A DNA stretch of 41,509 bases, taken from positions 1-41,509 of the forward strand of contig CALWDR010000116.1 of NCBI GenBank assembly GCA_944376745.1, given 5' to 3'. The DNA is from an uncultured Lachnospiraceae bacterium (lineage in GTDB: Bacteria > Bacillota > Clostridia > Lachnospirales > Lachnospiraceae). Both the position numbers and the translations under genes were made by a program. The notes beneath the pieces were generated by a model that was given only the letters and a program-made list of their open reading frames with translations, did not search any database and was not told the DNA's origin. This document shows, one piece after another, positions 9,093-18,185 of the stretch; the first letter of the stretch is position 1, and each line of letters starts with the position of its first letter.

Positions 9093-9119
9093 GGAGGACC
9101 TGCGGGCCCTCCTTTTTTT
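9093..9119 (+). terminator. Rho-independent terminator
   Basis: GGAGG-A-CC, loop TGCG, GG-C-CCTCC forms a stem with one A/C mismatch, followed by seven T residues (9113-9119). It ends the rightward regulator/oxidoreductase/toroid operon. Confidence 0.75.
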
Positions 9120-9223
9120 ACTGCTATAAGGGCGAGACCATCACCCTCTCCGGCGGCCAGATGGAGCACGCCTATACCATCAAACATGCGCGGCACCTCC
9201 GCCAACGATCCCCAGCGCTTCAC
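9119..9223 (+). pseudogene. Decayed copy of the toroid gene 3' end
   Basis: This segment repeats 8883-8986 of the toroid gene almost base for base, with about half a dozen differences. One is an extra A near 9181 that shifts the frame. It starts exactly at the end of the terminator T-run and has no start codon or ribosome site. It is best read as the remnant of a partial or tandem duplication, most of which was later deleted. Confidence 0.8.
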
Positions 9224-9268
9224 TTATGATATTTCTCTATCACACACGTATGCTCCTTGCTCTCTCTG

Positions 9269-10513
9269 TCATAATTCATTGTGAACCTCTTCGATCAACT
9301 GCGCAACCTTCCCGCCATCAATGCGAAGCGTAGCCTCCATCAGTTCCTCCGATTTCTGTACTACCTTCACAAGCTCCGGACTGCTGCTGTTCTTAATCGC
9401 CCGCAGAAATTCCTCCTTCACTTCCTGATTGGGTATGAACACCGACTCTGTGGATGCGTCATAGGCCAGATAGCCCAGATGAATCAGCAAGGTCAGGACA
9501 TCGTCTCTGCTATGAAAGGTTGTCATATCATTCTGAAATGTTCCCGTGTCTATTTCACAGCTCACACCGCTGAGCATGGTGATAATCGCGTCCTTCAAAC
9601 CATCAAAATTCATACTGATATAGGTTCTTAGGGATTCATAGGTTTCCGTCTGTGTCCAGTAACTGCCAAAACGCTTTCTGCTCACAGCCTCCAGCACGGA
9701 TTTGGGACTGTAGATATGAAGATGATCGCCTAAAAGGTATCCGTCATACCAGTGCCGGACCTCCTGGAACTCCATACCGGAGTCTTCACACAACCCAAGA
9801 ACCTCCTTCTCGGTAAAACCTACATATTCCTCCAGGGGATAAGCGTCTATCATGGTAAATTCATAAAAATCACTTAACGCCGACTGGTTTCCGTATTTTT
9901 TAATGGGCAGGATTCCCGTCATATAGGCAGCCTCTACCATTTTATCTGTCAGGCTGCTTCGAAAAAGGCCCCGAAGAAGCTGCACATATTCCTCCTGCAG
10001 GTTCTTGTCCTCTTTTTTCTCTCTGAACAGCGCGTCCCATTCATCTATAATAATGATAATTTTCTTTCCGGATTCCGCGTTAATCCTTGCAAGAGCCATC
10101 GGAAGAGACGTCTCTTCTCCCGCGAAATGTCCGGGATAGACCTCCCTTAATTCTTTTATGACTGCTCTCTGCAAGCCTTTTACAATATCCCTTGCATCGC
10201 TGGCCGTCGAAATAAACCAGGTCATATCCAAAAACAAAACGTCATACTGATTCAAATATTTTTTGTAAGAATCAAAGCCTGCAATCTTCAAATTTTGAAA
10301 AAGCTCCCCGGAATCACAGCTTTTGTCGTAATACGCGCATAGCATCTGCGCCGCAAAAGACTTTCCGAACCTCCTGGGGCGGCTGACACAGGTCAGTTTT
10401 TGTTTTGTTCCAAGAGTGCCGTTGATATAATCGATCAATCCTGATTTATCCACATACAGCCCTTTTAACACAGATTGAAAACCGGTATTGCCAGGATTTA
10501 AATACATTCCCAT
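9269..10513 (-). CDS. AAA-ATPase-like protein, C-terminally truncated
   Basis: The 414-residue protein matches the widespread AAA-ATPase-like family (PF09820): YVDKSGLIDYI, RPRRFGKS as the P-loop (about residues 45-52), IIIIIDEWDALF as Walker B (about 150-161), and the late HWYDGYLLG motif. Family members usually run to about 520-580 residues and end with a PD-(D/E)XK nuclease domain (PF08011). Here the frame stops at EEVHNEL, just where that domain should start. GGGAGG lies 8 bases before the ATG. Function in the family is unclear; mobile or defence-like behaviour is often suspected. The lost nuclease domain implies a decayed or altered protein. Confidence 0.8.
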   Translation of the reverse strand: MGMYLNPGNTGFQSVLKGLYVDKSGLIDYINGTLGTKQKLTCVSRPRRFGKSFAAQMLCAYYDKSCDSGELFQNLKIAGFDSYKKYLNQYDVLFLDMTWFISTASDARDIVKGLQRAVIKELREVYPGHFAGEETSLPMALARINAESGKKIIIIIDEWDALFREKKEDKNLQEEYVQLLRGLFRSSLTDKMVEAAYMTGILPIKKYGNQSALSDFYEFTMIDAYPLEEYVGFTEKEVLGLCEDSGMEFQEVRHWYDGYLLGDHLHIYSPKSVLEAVSRKRFGSYWTQTETYESLRTYISMNFDGLKDAIITMLSGVSCEIDTGTFQNDMTTFHSRDDVLTLLIHLGYLAYDASTESVFIPNQEVKEEFLRAIKNSSSPELVKVVQKSEELMEATLRIDGGKVAQLIEEVHNEL

Positions 10514-10520
10514 AATGCAC

Positions 10521-10626
10521 GCCTCCCTTCTGAAAACTATATACTTATATTAGCATGGATCTTTAAGCGCAGCAACTACATATCTGAAAATTTGTGTCGC
10601 AAAATTTGTATCGTCAGAAGGGAGGC
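10521..10626. repeat. 13-bp inverted repeat pair overlapping the ATPase ribosome site
   Basis: GCCTCCCTTCTGA at 10521-10533 and TCAGAAGGGAGGC at 10614-10626 are perfect inverted copies 80 bases apart. The first copy contains the ribosome binding site of the ATPase gene as read on the minus strand. Confidence 0.7.
10586..10613. repeat. 14-bp tandem repeat, two copies
   Basis: GAAAATTTGTGTCG (10586-10599) is followed directly by CAAAATTTGTATCG (10600-10613), with 12 of 14 bases identical. It lies in the gap between the GH38-like gene and the ATPase gene. Function is unknown; it may be an operator or chance. Confidence 0.5.
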
Positions 10627-10636
10627 ATTGTATGGT

Positions 10637-13174
10637 TCATTGACGCCTGATTTTTCCCAGCCGATAGGTCCGGATTCCAAAAGCAGGGATGAAATCGCAG
10701 AAGATTCCTTCTACGTCTGGCAAAAGCCATCTTCCGGACGGGTTTCCATCAGGAGAGGTCTCCTCCATTTTGTCAAAGCGCTCTCTGTCAGGCCGGAAAA
10801 AGACCTGCCCTGCTTTTCCGGCATTAAATATCCTCACATAGTGTTCACCGTTTTCAAAGTAGAAAGCGCCAAGTTCCACACCCTCCGTCAGGATTTCAAA
10901 GATACTGTCATTTTTCTGCTCCGGCACAAAGAAACTCCGGCGAGCCATGGGCGGATGAAGAAACCTTTCACATTCATGCCACAGTCCGGCCTCCTGCCAG
11001 TCTCCGCCATGGGACATCAGCTGATATCGAAGCTCATGGCGTCCGGTCAGCGTTCGCCGTCCCCACCAGTAACCGCCGTCATAGCCCCAGGCCAGAGCCA
11101 GTCCTAGAGGCGTATCCTCACCATGGCTGTAGGCTGTGGTGTGGTCACAGAACACGCAGAACCCCTGATTATCATCCGAGACATCCACCCAATGCAGCAG
11201 GATGTTGTGCTTGATTTCCTCCCAGGATTTAAAATGTGTATTCGAAAGCCTGCTGCGGCACACGTCATAGGCACAGTCCTTGTGGACCGTTTTCTGCCGG
11301 AAAGTAGTGGGAAAGCAGGCATTCAGGCGAAAACGCCCGTCATGGTAACTGCGATGGGGATCACAATGCCCCTCTTCAAGCACAGGGATCTCATGAGGCT
11401 CTCCGATATGCGTTGGCTCCTTAAAATCAAAAACAACCTGAATCTCCAGTCGCGGGGATCCGGCCTGTAGCCTGTAATGCATGACATAAGGTGTCCGGGC
11501 GATTTTACCGCGGATACATATCAGCGCTTCCAGTTCTCCGTCTCTTTCTATCTCCCCCTCCGCCGGCTGCTCCGTATTGGAACAAAAACGTCCTTCCTCG
11601 ACAAAATATCCACGAAATTCATGGAAGGCCGCCCCCCTTGGCACCAGATCCTGCTGCAGGGTCCTGTCATAATAGGACGTAATGACGCCGCCCCTTTCCA
11701 GATCGACCCGGATGGACAGATATTCATTCTCCAGAATAAAATTCTTCTTCTCCTGTCTGACCCGCACCACAGATCGCTGTTTTGAAAGTTCCCGCAAAGG
11801 ACGCACCGTAAAGGTCTTAATCCCCAGTGCCGGAAGCTCTGCCAGAAACAATAATTCTCCGGCATTGCAGGAGCCGTCCCGATACCAGCGCTGCGCAATG
11901 ACCTGGCAGGGAAGCTTTTTTTCTCCATCGCATACTTCAAAGCCCCGGATACCACTTTTCGCGGTCATGCGCATGCGCACCAGACGCTTCTCTGCCTGTG
12001 CCAGAGGATTAAAAACCGTAACTGTCCCGGCATTTTCCTCCATCCGGGAAGGTATGCTTTCCGTGATACAAGCAAAGGATTCCCGATTCAGCCTGTCAAA
12101 AATAAATTCCGCCGCATAAACCTGAGCAGCTGCTTTAAAGGCCCAGTTTTCCTCGCCTTCCCCGGTATCCGCGCAAATCCAGCCGTCGTGGTGCTGGGTC
12201 ATCAGCAGATGTCCCATGGCTTCCTTCAGCCGCGCTTCCTGCCCCTGATAACCAAATAGCACGGCCACCGCGTGCAGGCGCTCTGTATCCAGCAGTTCCG
12301 CCTCACATCGGCGGACCTGCCTTGCCATGCGCACCAGCGTCTGGTCCCCCCATGGAAGGGCTCCCCGAAAAATCTCCTGGCCAGGCTGCCAGGCCGGTCG
12401 CTTCTCATTGGCAACCGCTTCAAAATAATGGCGTACCGTAGTATATTCGATATAATCCGGTGAAACACCTCCTTCATCACTGACTCCCGGTCGCGCAGAC
12501 CAGCCTAAATCCTGAAAATACATTCCGACAGGATGAGTAATCCCCGCCTGGATACATTTTTCCATATATTCCTCCTTGGCATGCTGTGCTTCCGTGGAAT
12601 AAACAGGCAAAAGGCCCTCACAGGTATACCGTGGGATGGTGGGGACAGATGTTCCGTCCGGCCCCATCCAGTCCACGGTCTCAGCCGGGTAACCTTCCGA
12701 ATATCCGGCCCAGGCTGTCGAGGCATTCTTCAGGGAGGCCCGCCGATAACCCAGCTGGCGAAGCATCTGGGGCAGTGCGCTGGTCCAGCAGGGTTCCTGT
12801 ACAGCGTAAGTGTCCACTGAAATCTCCGGAAAATGCTTTCGCAGAATTTCCCGGCCCAGGATCAGATGACGCAGATTACTCTCGCCATCGGTAATCCATC
12901 CGTAAGGCTGTCCGTAGCTTCCCGCAACGATTTCCACACGGCCGTTTTCTGAGTTTCCCCGCACCAGGACGGACAGTTCCTCGTAGGCCACAGGATCCCG
13001 TTCCTTCAGATAATCCCAGGAAACAGGCTCCACGTCGATGTTAATGCGCCACTCCGGGTGTGCCTTCAGACATTCCAGAATATCTCTCCAGGCCCCCAGA
13101 GGCATATGTCCCCGGATGCCGCCGTGATAGCCGTCCAGATAATAAACGATTTTATTTTTCTCCTCCATCAGCAT
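10637..13174 (-). CDS. Divergent GH38-like glycoside hydrolase
   Basis: The 845-residue product has an N-terminal (beta/alpha)-like domain of about 280 residues, followed by helical and then long beta-sandwich regions, as in GH38 alpha-mannosidases. The N-terminus reads IVYYLDGYHGGIRGHMP where canonical GH38 has HxDxxW. The usual nucleophile segment (FEPDTFGH in the paralogue at 32352) is replaced by DTYAVQEPCW. Zinc binding and mechanism therefore cannot be assumed. The ATG at 13174 was chosen because AAGGAG lies 8 bases upstream, inside the end of the previous gene, whose stop is only 2 bases away. This suggests translational coupling. The longer frame from 13312 only reads into the previous gene. 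Confidence 0.7.
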   Translation of the reverse strand: MLMEEKNKIVYYLDGYHGGIRGHMPLGAWRDILECLKAHPEWRINIDVEPVSWDYLKERDPVAYEELSVLVRGNSENGRVEIVAGSYGQPYGWITDGESNLRHLILGREILRKHFPEISVDTYAVQEPCWTSALPQMLRQLGYRRASLKNASTAWAGYSEGYPAETVDWMGPDGTSVPTIPRYTCEGLLPVYSTEAQHAKEEYMEKCIQAGITHPVGMYFQDLGWSARPGVSDEGGVSPDYIEYTTVRHYFEAVANEKRPAWQPGQEIFRGALPWGDQTLVRMARQVRRCEAELLDTERLHAVAVLFGYQGQEARLKEAMGHLLMTQHHDGWICADTGEGEENWAFKAAAQVYAAEFIFDRLNRESFACITESIPSRMEENAGTVTVFNPLAQAEKRLVRMRMTAKSGIRGFEVCDGEKKLPCQVIAQRWYRDGSCNAGELLFLAELPALGIKTFTVRPLRELSKQRSVVRVRQEKKNFILENEYLSIRVDLERGGVITSYYDRTLQQDLVPRGAAFHEFRGYFVEEGRFCSNTEQPAEGEIERDGELEALICIRGKIARTPYVMHYRLQAGSPRLEIQVVFDFKEPTHIGEPHEIPVLEEGHCDPHRSYHDGRFRLNACFPTTFRQKTVHKDCAYDVCRSRLSNTHFKSWEEIKHNILLHWVDVSDDNQGFCVFCDHTTAYSHGEDTPLGLALAWGYDGGYWWGRRTLTGRHELRYQLMSHGGDWQEAGLWHECERFLHPPMARRSFFVPEQKNDSIFEILTEGVELGAFYFENGEHYVRIFNAGKAGQVFFRPDRERFDKMEETSPDGNPSGRWLLPDVEGIFCDFIPAFGIRTYRLGKIRRQ

Positions 13175-13176
13175 TC

Positions 13177-14565
13177 CTATTTCTCCTTCCGCAGCAGATT
13201 TCCGGATAATTCCATACGGATTTCCCCGTTTTGAAGCTCCGCGCAGGTTATATGGAGCCTGCCGCCGTCCCTGGTAAGCTCCCAGCGCTCCGCATGGGGG
13301 CTGGTACGGCAACGTACCACCAGCACTGTCTTATTCCCCTCCTGCCCACAGCAAACCGCCATGACAAGAGGCTCCCGCCGCTCCGCGTGGAACCGTCCGA
13401 TGGAAAAGGGCTGCATATTCCGCATACTGCACCGGTTTACCGTCCAACAGCCCGCTTTGGCCCGTACCGTCTGAATACTCCCCCCGTCACTGAAGGAAAG
13501 CGCAAGAGAATCCCTGTCGGATGTCACCCATACGCTGCGGAAATCTGCGGGATTTTCTTCAAGCAGATAAATTCCGTCCATTTTGGGAAGGGCTTCCTTT
13601 GCCACAAGGGGCTCAAAAGAGTAAACGCTGCCCTCCTGTCCCTCTCCATCCATATCATCCAAAAACGCGAAGAGATGATCCATCTCCTGCTGCATATTTA
13701 TGCCGAATGCCTGCACGGCCACCACCATATCCCGCTCTGGCAGGATAACACATAACTGGCCGTAAGCACCGTCGCCGCGATACCCCTCCCGGCTGTTACG
13801 CCAGAGCTGATACCCGTAGCCGCTGCACCAGTCCGGCGTGCCGTTTGTGGAATTATCGGAAACACAGGAAGATGCCTCCCGAATCCATTTCTCAGAAAGG
13901 ATCCGCTCTCCCCGATACAGGCCGCCGTTCTTATACATCATGCCGAGTTTTATAATATCATCGCTGGAAATGCTCAGTCCCGCGCCCCCGATGCAGGTGC
14001 CATCCACGCACCGCTTCCATGTAATGTCGGTGATCCCCATGGGATAAAAGAGATTCTCACAGGCATAGTCAAAAAAATCCTTCCCGGATACCCGCTCTAT
14101 CACGGAACAAAGCATACAGCTGGCTCCGGTATTATAGGCGAAATGCGTGCCCGGCTCATATACCGGCTCTATGCCGAAAAATGCTTCCAGGGAATTTTCC
14201 GCCGCCGACATCTCCGGAATAATGCATCTGTCATGTCCCGTATTCATGGAAAGTAAGTGCTTTACCGTGATATGGGACATTTTCTCCGAAGCGTTTTTCC
14301 GCTCAAAAATATCCACCAGCCGGTCCTCCGTCCGCACCAGTCCCTGCTCCACCGCAATTCCCACCACCGTGGAGGCAAACATTTTGCTTAAGGAATACAC
14401 CTCCCGGGCATCCCCGCAGGAATAGGGTTCCCGGGCCAGACGCAGAAGACACTGTTCTCCCCGGTAAACCTGCAGGGTATGCACCTCAAAATTGTCACGA
14501 TCCATGGCGTCAAAAAATACATTCAGTGCCTTTCTGTTCACGTTCTTTTCTACAAACCATTCCAT
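13177..14565 (-). CDS. Beta-lactamase-family serine hydrolase (class C-like fold)
   Basis: The 462-residue protein has SLSK (Ser58, Lys61) as the SxxK catalytic motif and FAYNTGAS near residue 146 as the second, Tyr-based motif. These are typical of class C beta-lactamase-like esterases and D-aminopeptidases. The C-terminal third (about 330-462) is a beta-rich extra domain. No signal peptide is visible, so a cytoplasmic esterase or deacylase is more likely than an antibiotic-resistance enzyme. It sits between GH43 and GH38-like genes, so removal of ester groups from a glycan is a reasonable guess. GGAG lies 11 bases before the ATG, and the gene ends 2 bases before the next start. Confidence 0.8.
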   Translation of the reverse strand: MEWFVEKNVNRKALNVFFDAMDRDNFEVHTLQVYRGEQCLLRLAREPYSCGDAREVYSLSKMFASTVVGIAVEQGLVRTEDRLVDIFERKNASEKMSHITVKHLLSMNTGHDRCIIPEMSAAENSLEAFFGIEPVYEPGTHFAYNTGASCMLCSVIERVSGKDFFDYACENLFYPMGITDITWKRCVDGTCIGGAGLSISSDDIIKLGMMYKNGGLYRGERILSEKWIREASSCVSDNSTNGTPDWCSGYGYQLWRNSREGYRGDGAYGQLCVILPERDMVVAVQAFGINMQQEMDHLFAFLDDMDGEGQEGSVYSFEPLVAKEALPKMDGIYLLEENPADFRSVWVTSDRDSLALSFSDGGSIQTVRAKAGCWTVNRCSMRNMQPFSIGRFHAERREPLVMAVCCGQEGNKTVLVVRCRTSPHAERWELTRDGGRLHITCAELQNGEIRMELSGNLLRKEK

Positions 14566-14598
14566 CTCTTGTCCACTCCTTCTTATTTTAATTCATTT

Positions 14599-16299
14599 TT
14601 ATTTTCTTATCCCTTTATAGGAAAATTTTGTAAAAGCCGCATACGCCTCCTTCGCTTCCTCCGAGAAGGCGAAAAGACCAACATAAGCGCCGATGAAGCC
14701 GCCGCAGGTCTCCGACCCAAGAAAAGAGCCGTCCACCCCCTCCGCCACCGGCAGATACTCCACGCCGTCCACGCCGGCATAGAAGCTGTACCGCGTGCGG
14801 TCCGCCCTTATCTTCAGATATACCTCACCGCTCACCTCAGCAGGTTCTCCCCGGACCGCCGAAGACATTCCAGCCTTCTTTTGCGCAGCATTCAGTATCA
14901 GGCGTCCCTCCACCGATTCTTCAAAATACTGCCTTTCCTGCCGCACTACGGTTCTCGTCCGGATGCAGACCGCTTCTCTTATCCCCTCCTCATTCCGTCG
15001 ATACTCCAGCCGCAGCTGGTTGGCGTCATTCTGAATTACCACAAGCCCCGCTCCATCTCCCTGCTCAGGCGCGAATCTAAGGGTTGTGGCTGCCTCAAAA
15101 TCCATGTGCTGCAGCCGGCGTCCCAGAAAGCTTACATCTCCCTTCCTGTCCCGGAGCATGGCGATGCGCACACCCCAGAAATCCGCGGGAAGTCCATTCA
15201 GCTCCCATGGCACCAGTTCGTTTTTCAACAGCCTCATCTTCAGACAGCCATCCTCCATCCTGTAAAAAGGTTCTTCTCCGGGCGTACCAATCTGATTCCA
15301 TTCCAGTCCCAGCGTATCCCTGCTAAAATCCGCCTCCGTTTCCAAAGGCAGCGCTCCTTCACGGAAAGGCTGCTCTCGCAGGGAGTTTGGCTGGGGATAG
15401 CTGAATTCCACCCGCCCGGTACCCGGACTGACCACAGGCCATCCATCCTCCCACTCCACAGGCGCAAGAAAGGTCTCCCGGCCAAGAATCTTGTGATAAC
15501 CGTCCATAAGACGGGAGGCCAGCATCACCATATACCAGCTGCCGTCCTGAAGCTCCACCAGATCCCCATGCCCCACATTACAGACAGGGTACAGCTTTCC
15601 AAGATGGCGGTGAGTCAGAATGGGATTGCCCTGATAGCCCTCGTACTGCCCCATCACCGTTCTGCTGCGGCTGATGGTAACCGCATGCATATGCTCCGTG
15701 CCGCCTTCCGCAATCATCAGATAATACCAGCCATCCTTTTTGTACAGGTGCGGCGCTTCCGGCGCCCAGCAATGAACCAGGGCTCCTCCCCACAGAATAC
15801 TCCGCTCTCCCACCAGCTTCATTTCCTCAAGATCAATCTCGCTGCACCAGATGGCCTGATGACCACCCCTTTCATCCTCTATGTATGTCGTACCGGTATA
15901 ATACGCCTTCCCATCCTCGTCAAAAAACAGCGACGGATCGATGCCGTCCGCGCCCTCGATAACGTGGATCTCGGACCATGGCCCCCGGGGGTCCTTTGCC
16001 GTCACAATAAAATTCTTCCCTCCCGCAGTCACATTGGTGGTAATCACATAGAACCTTCCCCGGTGATAGCGGATCGTTGGAGCATATATCCCACAGGACA
16101 GCAACTGATAATTTACGGGCAGCTGGGAAGATCGGTCCAGCACGTAGCCCAGCTGTTCCCAATGGGCCAGATCCCTGCTGTGGAAAATGGGAACCCCGGG
16201 AAAAAAGCTGAAGCTTGAGGTTACCAGATAAAAATCGTTGTCCACCCGGCAGATGGACGGGTCCGGGTGAAATCCCGGCAAAATTGGATTTTGAATCAT
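14599..16299 (-). CDS. GH43 beta-xylosidase/arabinofuranosidase-type glycosidase
   Basis: The 566-residue protein is a two-domain GH43 enzyme: a five-blade beta-propeller (about 1-310) and a C-terminal beta-sandwich (about 330-560) as in XynB-type beta-xylosidases. The three catalytic acids are visible: Asp13 in HPDPS (base), Asp121 in GIDPS (pKa modulator) and Glu181 in WAPEAPH (acid). It removes xylose or arabinose from the ends of oligosaccharides; which one cannot be decided here. There is no signal peptide. The start at 16299 has AGGAGG 8 bases upstream and overlaps the ABC transporter stop as ATGA, so translation is probably coupled. Confidence 0.9.
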   Translation of the reverse strand: MIQNPILPGFHPDPSICRVDNDFYLVTSSFSFFPGVPIFHSRDLAHWEQLGYVLDRSSQLPVNYQLLSCGIYAPTIRYHRGRFYVITTNVTAGGKNFIVTAKDPRGPWSEIHVIEGADGIDPSLFFDEDGKAYYTGTTYIEDERGGHQAIWCSEIDLEEMKLVGERSILWGGALVHCWAPEAPHLYKKDGWYYLMIAEGGTEHMHAVTISRSRTVMGQYEGYQGNPILTHRHLGKLYPVCNVGHGDLVELQDGSWYMVMLASRLMDGYHKILGRETFLAPVEWEDGWPVVSPGTGRVEFSYPQPNSLREQPFREGALPLETEADFSRDTLGLEWNQIGTPGEEPFYRMEDGCLKMRLLKNELVPWELNGLPADFWGVRIAMLRDRKGDVSFLGRRLQHMDFEAATTLRFAPEQGDGAGLVVIQNDANQLRLEYRRNEEGIREAVCIRTRTVVRQERQYFEESVEGRLILNAAQKKAGMSSAVRGEPAEVSGEVYLKIRADRTRYSFYAGVDGVEYLPVAEGVDGSFLGSETCGGFIGAYVGLFAFSEEAKEAYAAFTKFSYKGIRK

Positions 16300-18185
16300 T
16301 CTCTTGTCCTCCTTTTGTAATACTGCGCCTGGGCATTCCATAACTGCGCATACTTGTTCCCCCCATCTGCCAGGAGCTGTTCATGACTCCCTCGCTGAAT
16401 CAACCTGCCCTCATGAAAGACCAGGATATCATTGCAGAAACGGCAGCTGGAAAGACGATGACTGATATAGATGGCCGTTTTATCCCCTACTATTTCGTTA
16501 AAATGATTGTATACCTCCGCCTCCGCAATAGGGTCTAAAGCTGCCGTAGGCTCGTCCAGAATGACAAAGGGCGCATCCTTATAAAGCGCGCGGGCGAGGG
16601 CGATTTTCTGCGCCTCCCCGCCGGAGATATCCACACCTTCTTCACTCAGCTCTTTGTACAGATACGTATCCAGTCCCAAATCCAGAGCGTTCAACCGTTC
16701 TCCAAAGCCAGCCCTGCGAAGACAGGCTTCCGCGCGGTTTCTGTCATACCTGGCGCCTGCCGCCACATTCTGTCCCAGTGTAAAAGCAAAGAGTCGGAAA
16801 TCCTGAAATACCACCGAGAAGATCCCCAGATATTCCAGATAATCATATTCCCGGATATTGATGCCGTTCAGTAATATCTCCCCCTCTGTCGGATCGTACA
16901 GACGGCACAGCAGCTTAATAAAAGTCGTTTTCCCGCTGCCATTCTGTCCTACCACGGCAATCCGTTCCCCGGACCGGAATTTCAGATTCATATTTTTTAA
17001 TACATACTCCTCGCTTCCCGAATATCGAAAGGATACATTTTTAAATTCCACCTCATAGGCGCATCCCTTTGGCATTTCAACCGGTCGCTCTCCCTGACGC
17101 ATCGTATGGGGCATTGCCAGAAATTCCAGAGACATTTTCATAAAAGACGCGTTATTGCGCATATCTCCCAGTTCTTCGATCAGTGTGGAAACGCCCCAGG
17201 ACATTTTTGTAATAGCCGCTATGTACTGCGTAACCGCGCCTACGCCAAAGGCGCCTGCCCATGCCTTGAGACAGACAAAGATATAGGCAACGCCTGTGAA
17301 AGCCACGGAAACAGCGGACGAGGCAGCAGCAAATAATCCGATTGGCCCTCTGGACAGCTTTGCGTAAAAACCTTTGGAACCGAACATACCGGTCTTATCT
17401 TTGTTATACTTTTCACAGATAATATCCTGTCGGTAGATACGCACATCAGCTGCAAGCTCTTGTTTATAACCAAGCCAACTGAAAAATCCGAACAGGCGAT
17501 TGCTTACCCGGTGTTCTTCCGCGTTCAGCGAAAAATAACTCCATGCTTTGTTTGACAATGCGGGAGCCAGATAGGTGACGGCTACCATAACCAATATAAT
17601 TGCAGCGAGAAAAAGAGGATGATTCAATACCGTTAATCTCCCGGCCTCCGGAGGCACCTTCCTTGTAAAGAGTGTTACCGTCAGCGCGATTCCTCCAACC
17701 AATGTCATGACCGCCTGCAACAACAGCTGCGTACTGATGAAGAGTCTGAAAAGCCCCCAGCCCCCACTATTTTGGTACTCAATGATAGCGGACAGCCTCT
17801 CATGCGTCTTACTGTCATCAATACTTGCAAAATCCATATCCAACAGTTTCTTTGTAAATATCTGCTGATATTTATAATAAAATCCCGCCGTTTCCGAATC
17901 TCTCCAGGTAACAAAATAAGAAGAGATCAACGCGATCAAAGCCTCTGTCAACAAGGTAACTAACACAAGCTTTATCAGCGCGGCAGGGTCCCTGTCTGTG
18001 GCAAGCTCATCAATGATCAGCGCCGACAGATAAATTCCTACGTAAGGACTCAAAGCCTCCCAAACCGCAAAAAGGAAGCGGGACTGAAACATCCGCGGAT
18101 ACTCCCGGTAAAGCAGACAAAGCGCTTCCCGATTAATTGCATATACTTCCCTCCATGGTAAAAGCTTCTTTTCTTTATGCTTCAT
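16296..18185 (-). CDS. ABC half-exporter (membrane domain plus ATPase), fourth of four
   Basis: The 629-residue protein has a membrane domain of about six helices (residues 30-330) and a nucleotide-binding domain. The latter shows Walker A GQNGSGKTT, signature ISGGE, Walker B FVILDEPTAALD and switch ISHRLSS. The signature is off-consensus (LSGGQ). There is no N-terminal C39 peptidase domain. The ATG at 18185 was chosen: it overlaps the end of the preceding ABC gene by 11 bases with GGAGG 9 bases upstream. The longer frame to 18320 lies inside the previous gene. It probably pairs with its neighbour as a heterodimer. The cargo is unknown; the RiPP peptide of the same gene string is the best candidate. 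Confidence 0.9.
   Translation of the reverse strand: MKHKEKKLLPWREVYAINREALCLLYREYPRMFQSRFLFAVWEALSPYVGIYLSALIIDELATDRDPAALIKLVLVTLLTEALIALISSYFVTWRDSETAGFYYKYQQIFTKKLLDMDFASIDDSKTHERLSAIIEYQNSGGWGLFRLFISTQLLLQAVMTLVGGIALTVTLFTRKVPPEAGRLTVLNHPLFLAAIILVMVAVTYLAPALSNKAWSYFSLNAEEHRVSNRLFGFFSWLGYKQELAADVRIYRQDIICEKYNKDKTGMFGSKGFYAKLSRGPIGLFAAASSAVSVAFTGVAYIFVCLKAWAGAFGVGAVTQYIAAITKMSWGVSTLIEELGDMRNNASFMKMSLEFLAMPHTMRQGERPVEMPKGCAYEVEFKNVSFRYSGSEEYVLKNMNLKFRSGERIAVVGQNGSGKTTFIKLLCRLYDPTEGEILLNGINIREYDYLEYLGIFSVVFQDFRLFAFTLGQNVAAGARYDRNRAEACLRRAGFGERLNALDLGLDTYLYKELSEEGVDISGGEAQKIALARALYKDAPFVILDEPTAALDPIAEAEVYNHFNEIVGDKTAIYISHRLSSCRFCNDILVFHEGRLIQRGSHEQLLADGGNKYAQLWNAQAQYYKRRTRE

Noticed and set aside
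9054..9284. 76-codon plus-strand frame after the toroid gene
   Set aside because: It spans a terminator and the duplicated gene fragment; the apparent similarity to the toroid protein is due to the duplication.
13177..14565. Antibiotic-resistance beta-lactamase
   Set aside because: There is no signal peptide, the extra C-terminal domain and glycosidase context point to an esterase-like enzyme, and the SxxK fold is shared by many non-resistance hydrolases.
14479..16218. 579-codon plus-strand frame
   Set aside because: It is antisense to the well-supported GH43 gene and its sequence is low-complexity and motif-free.
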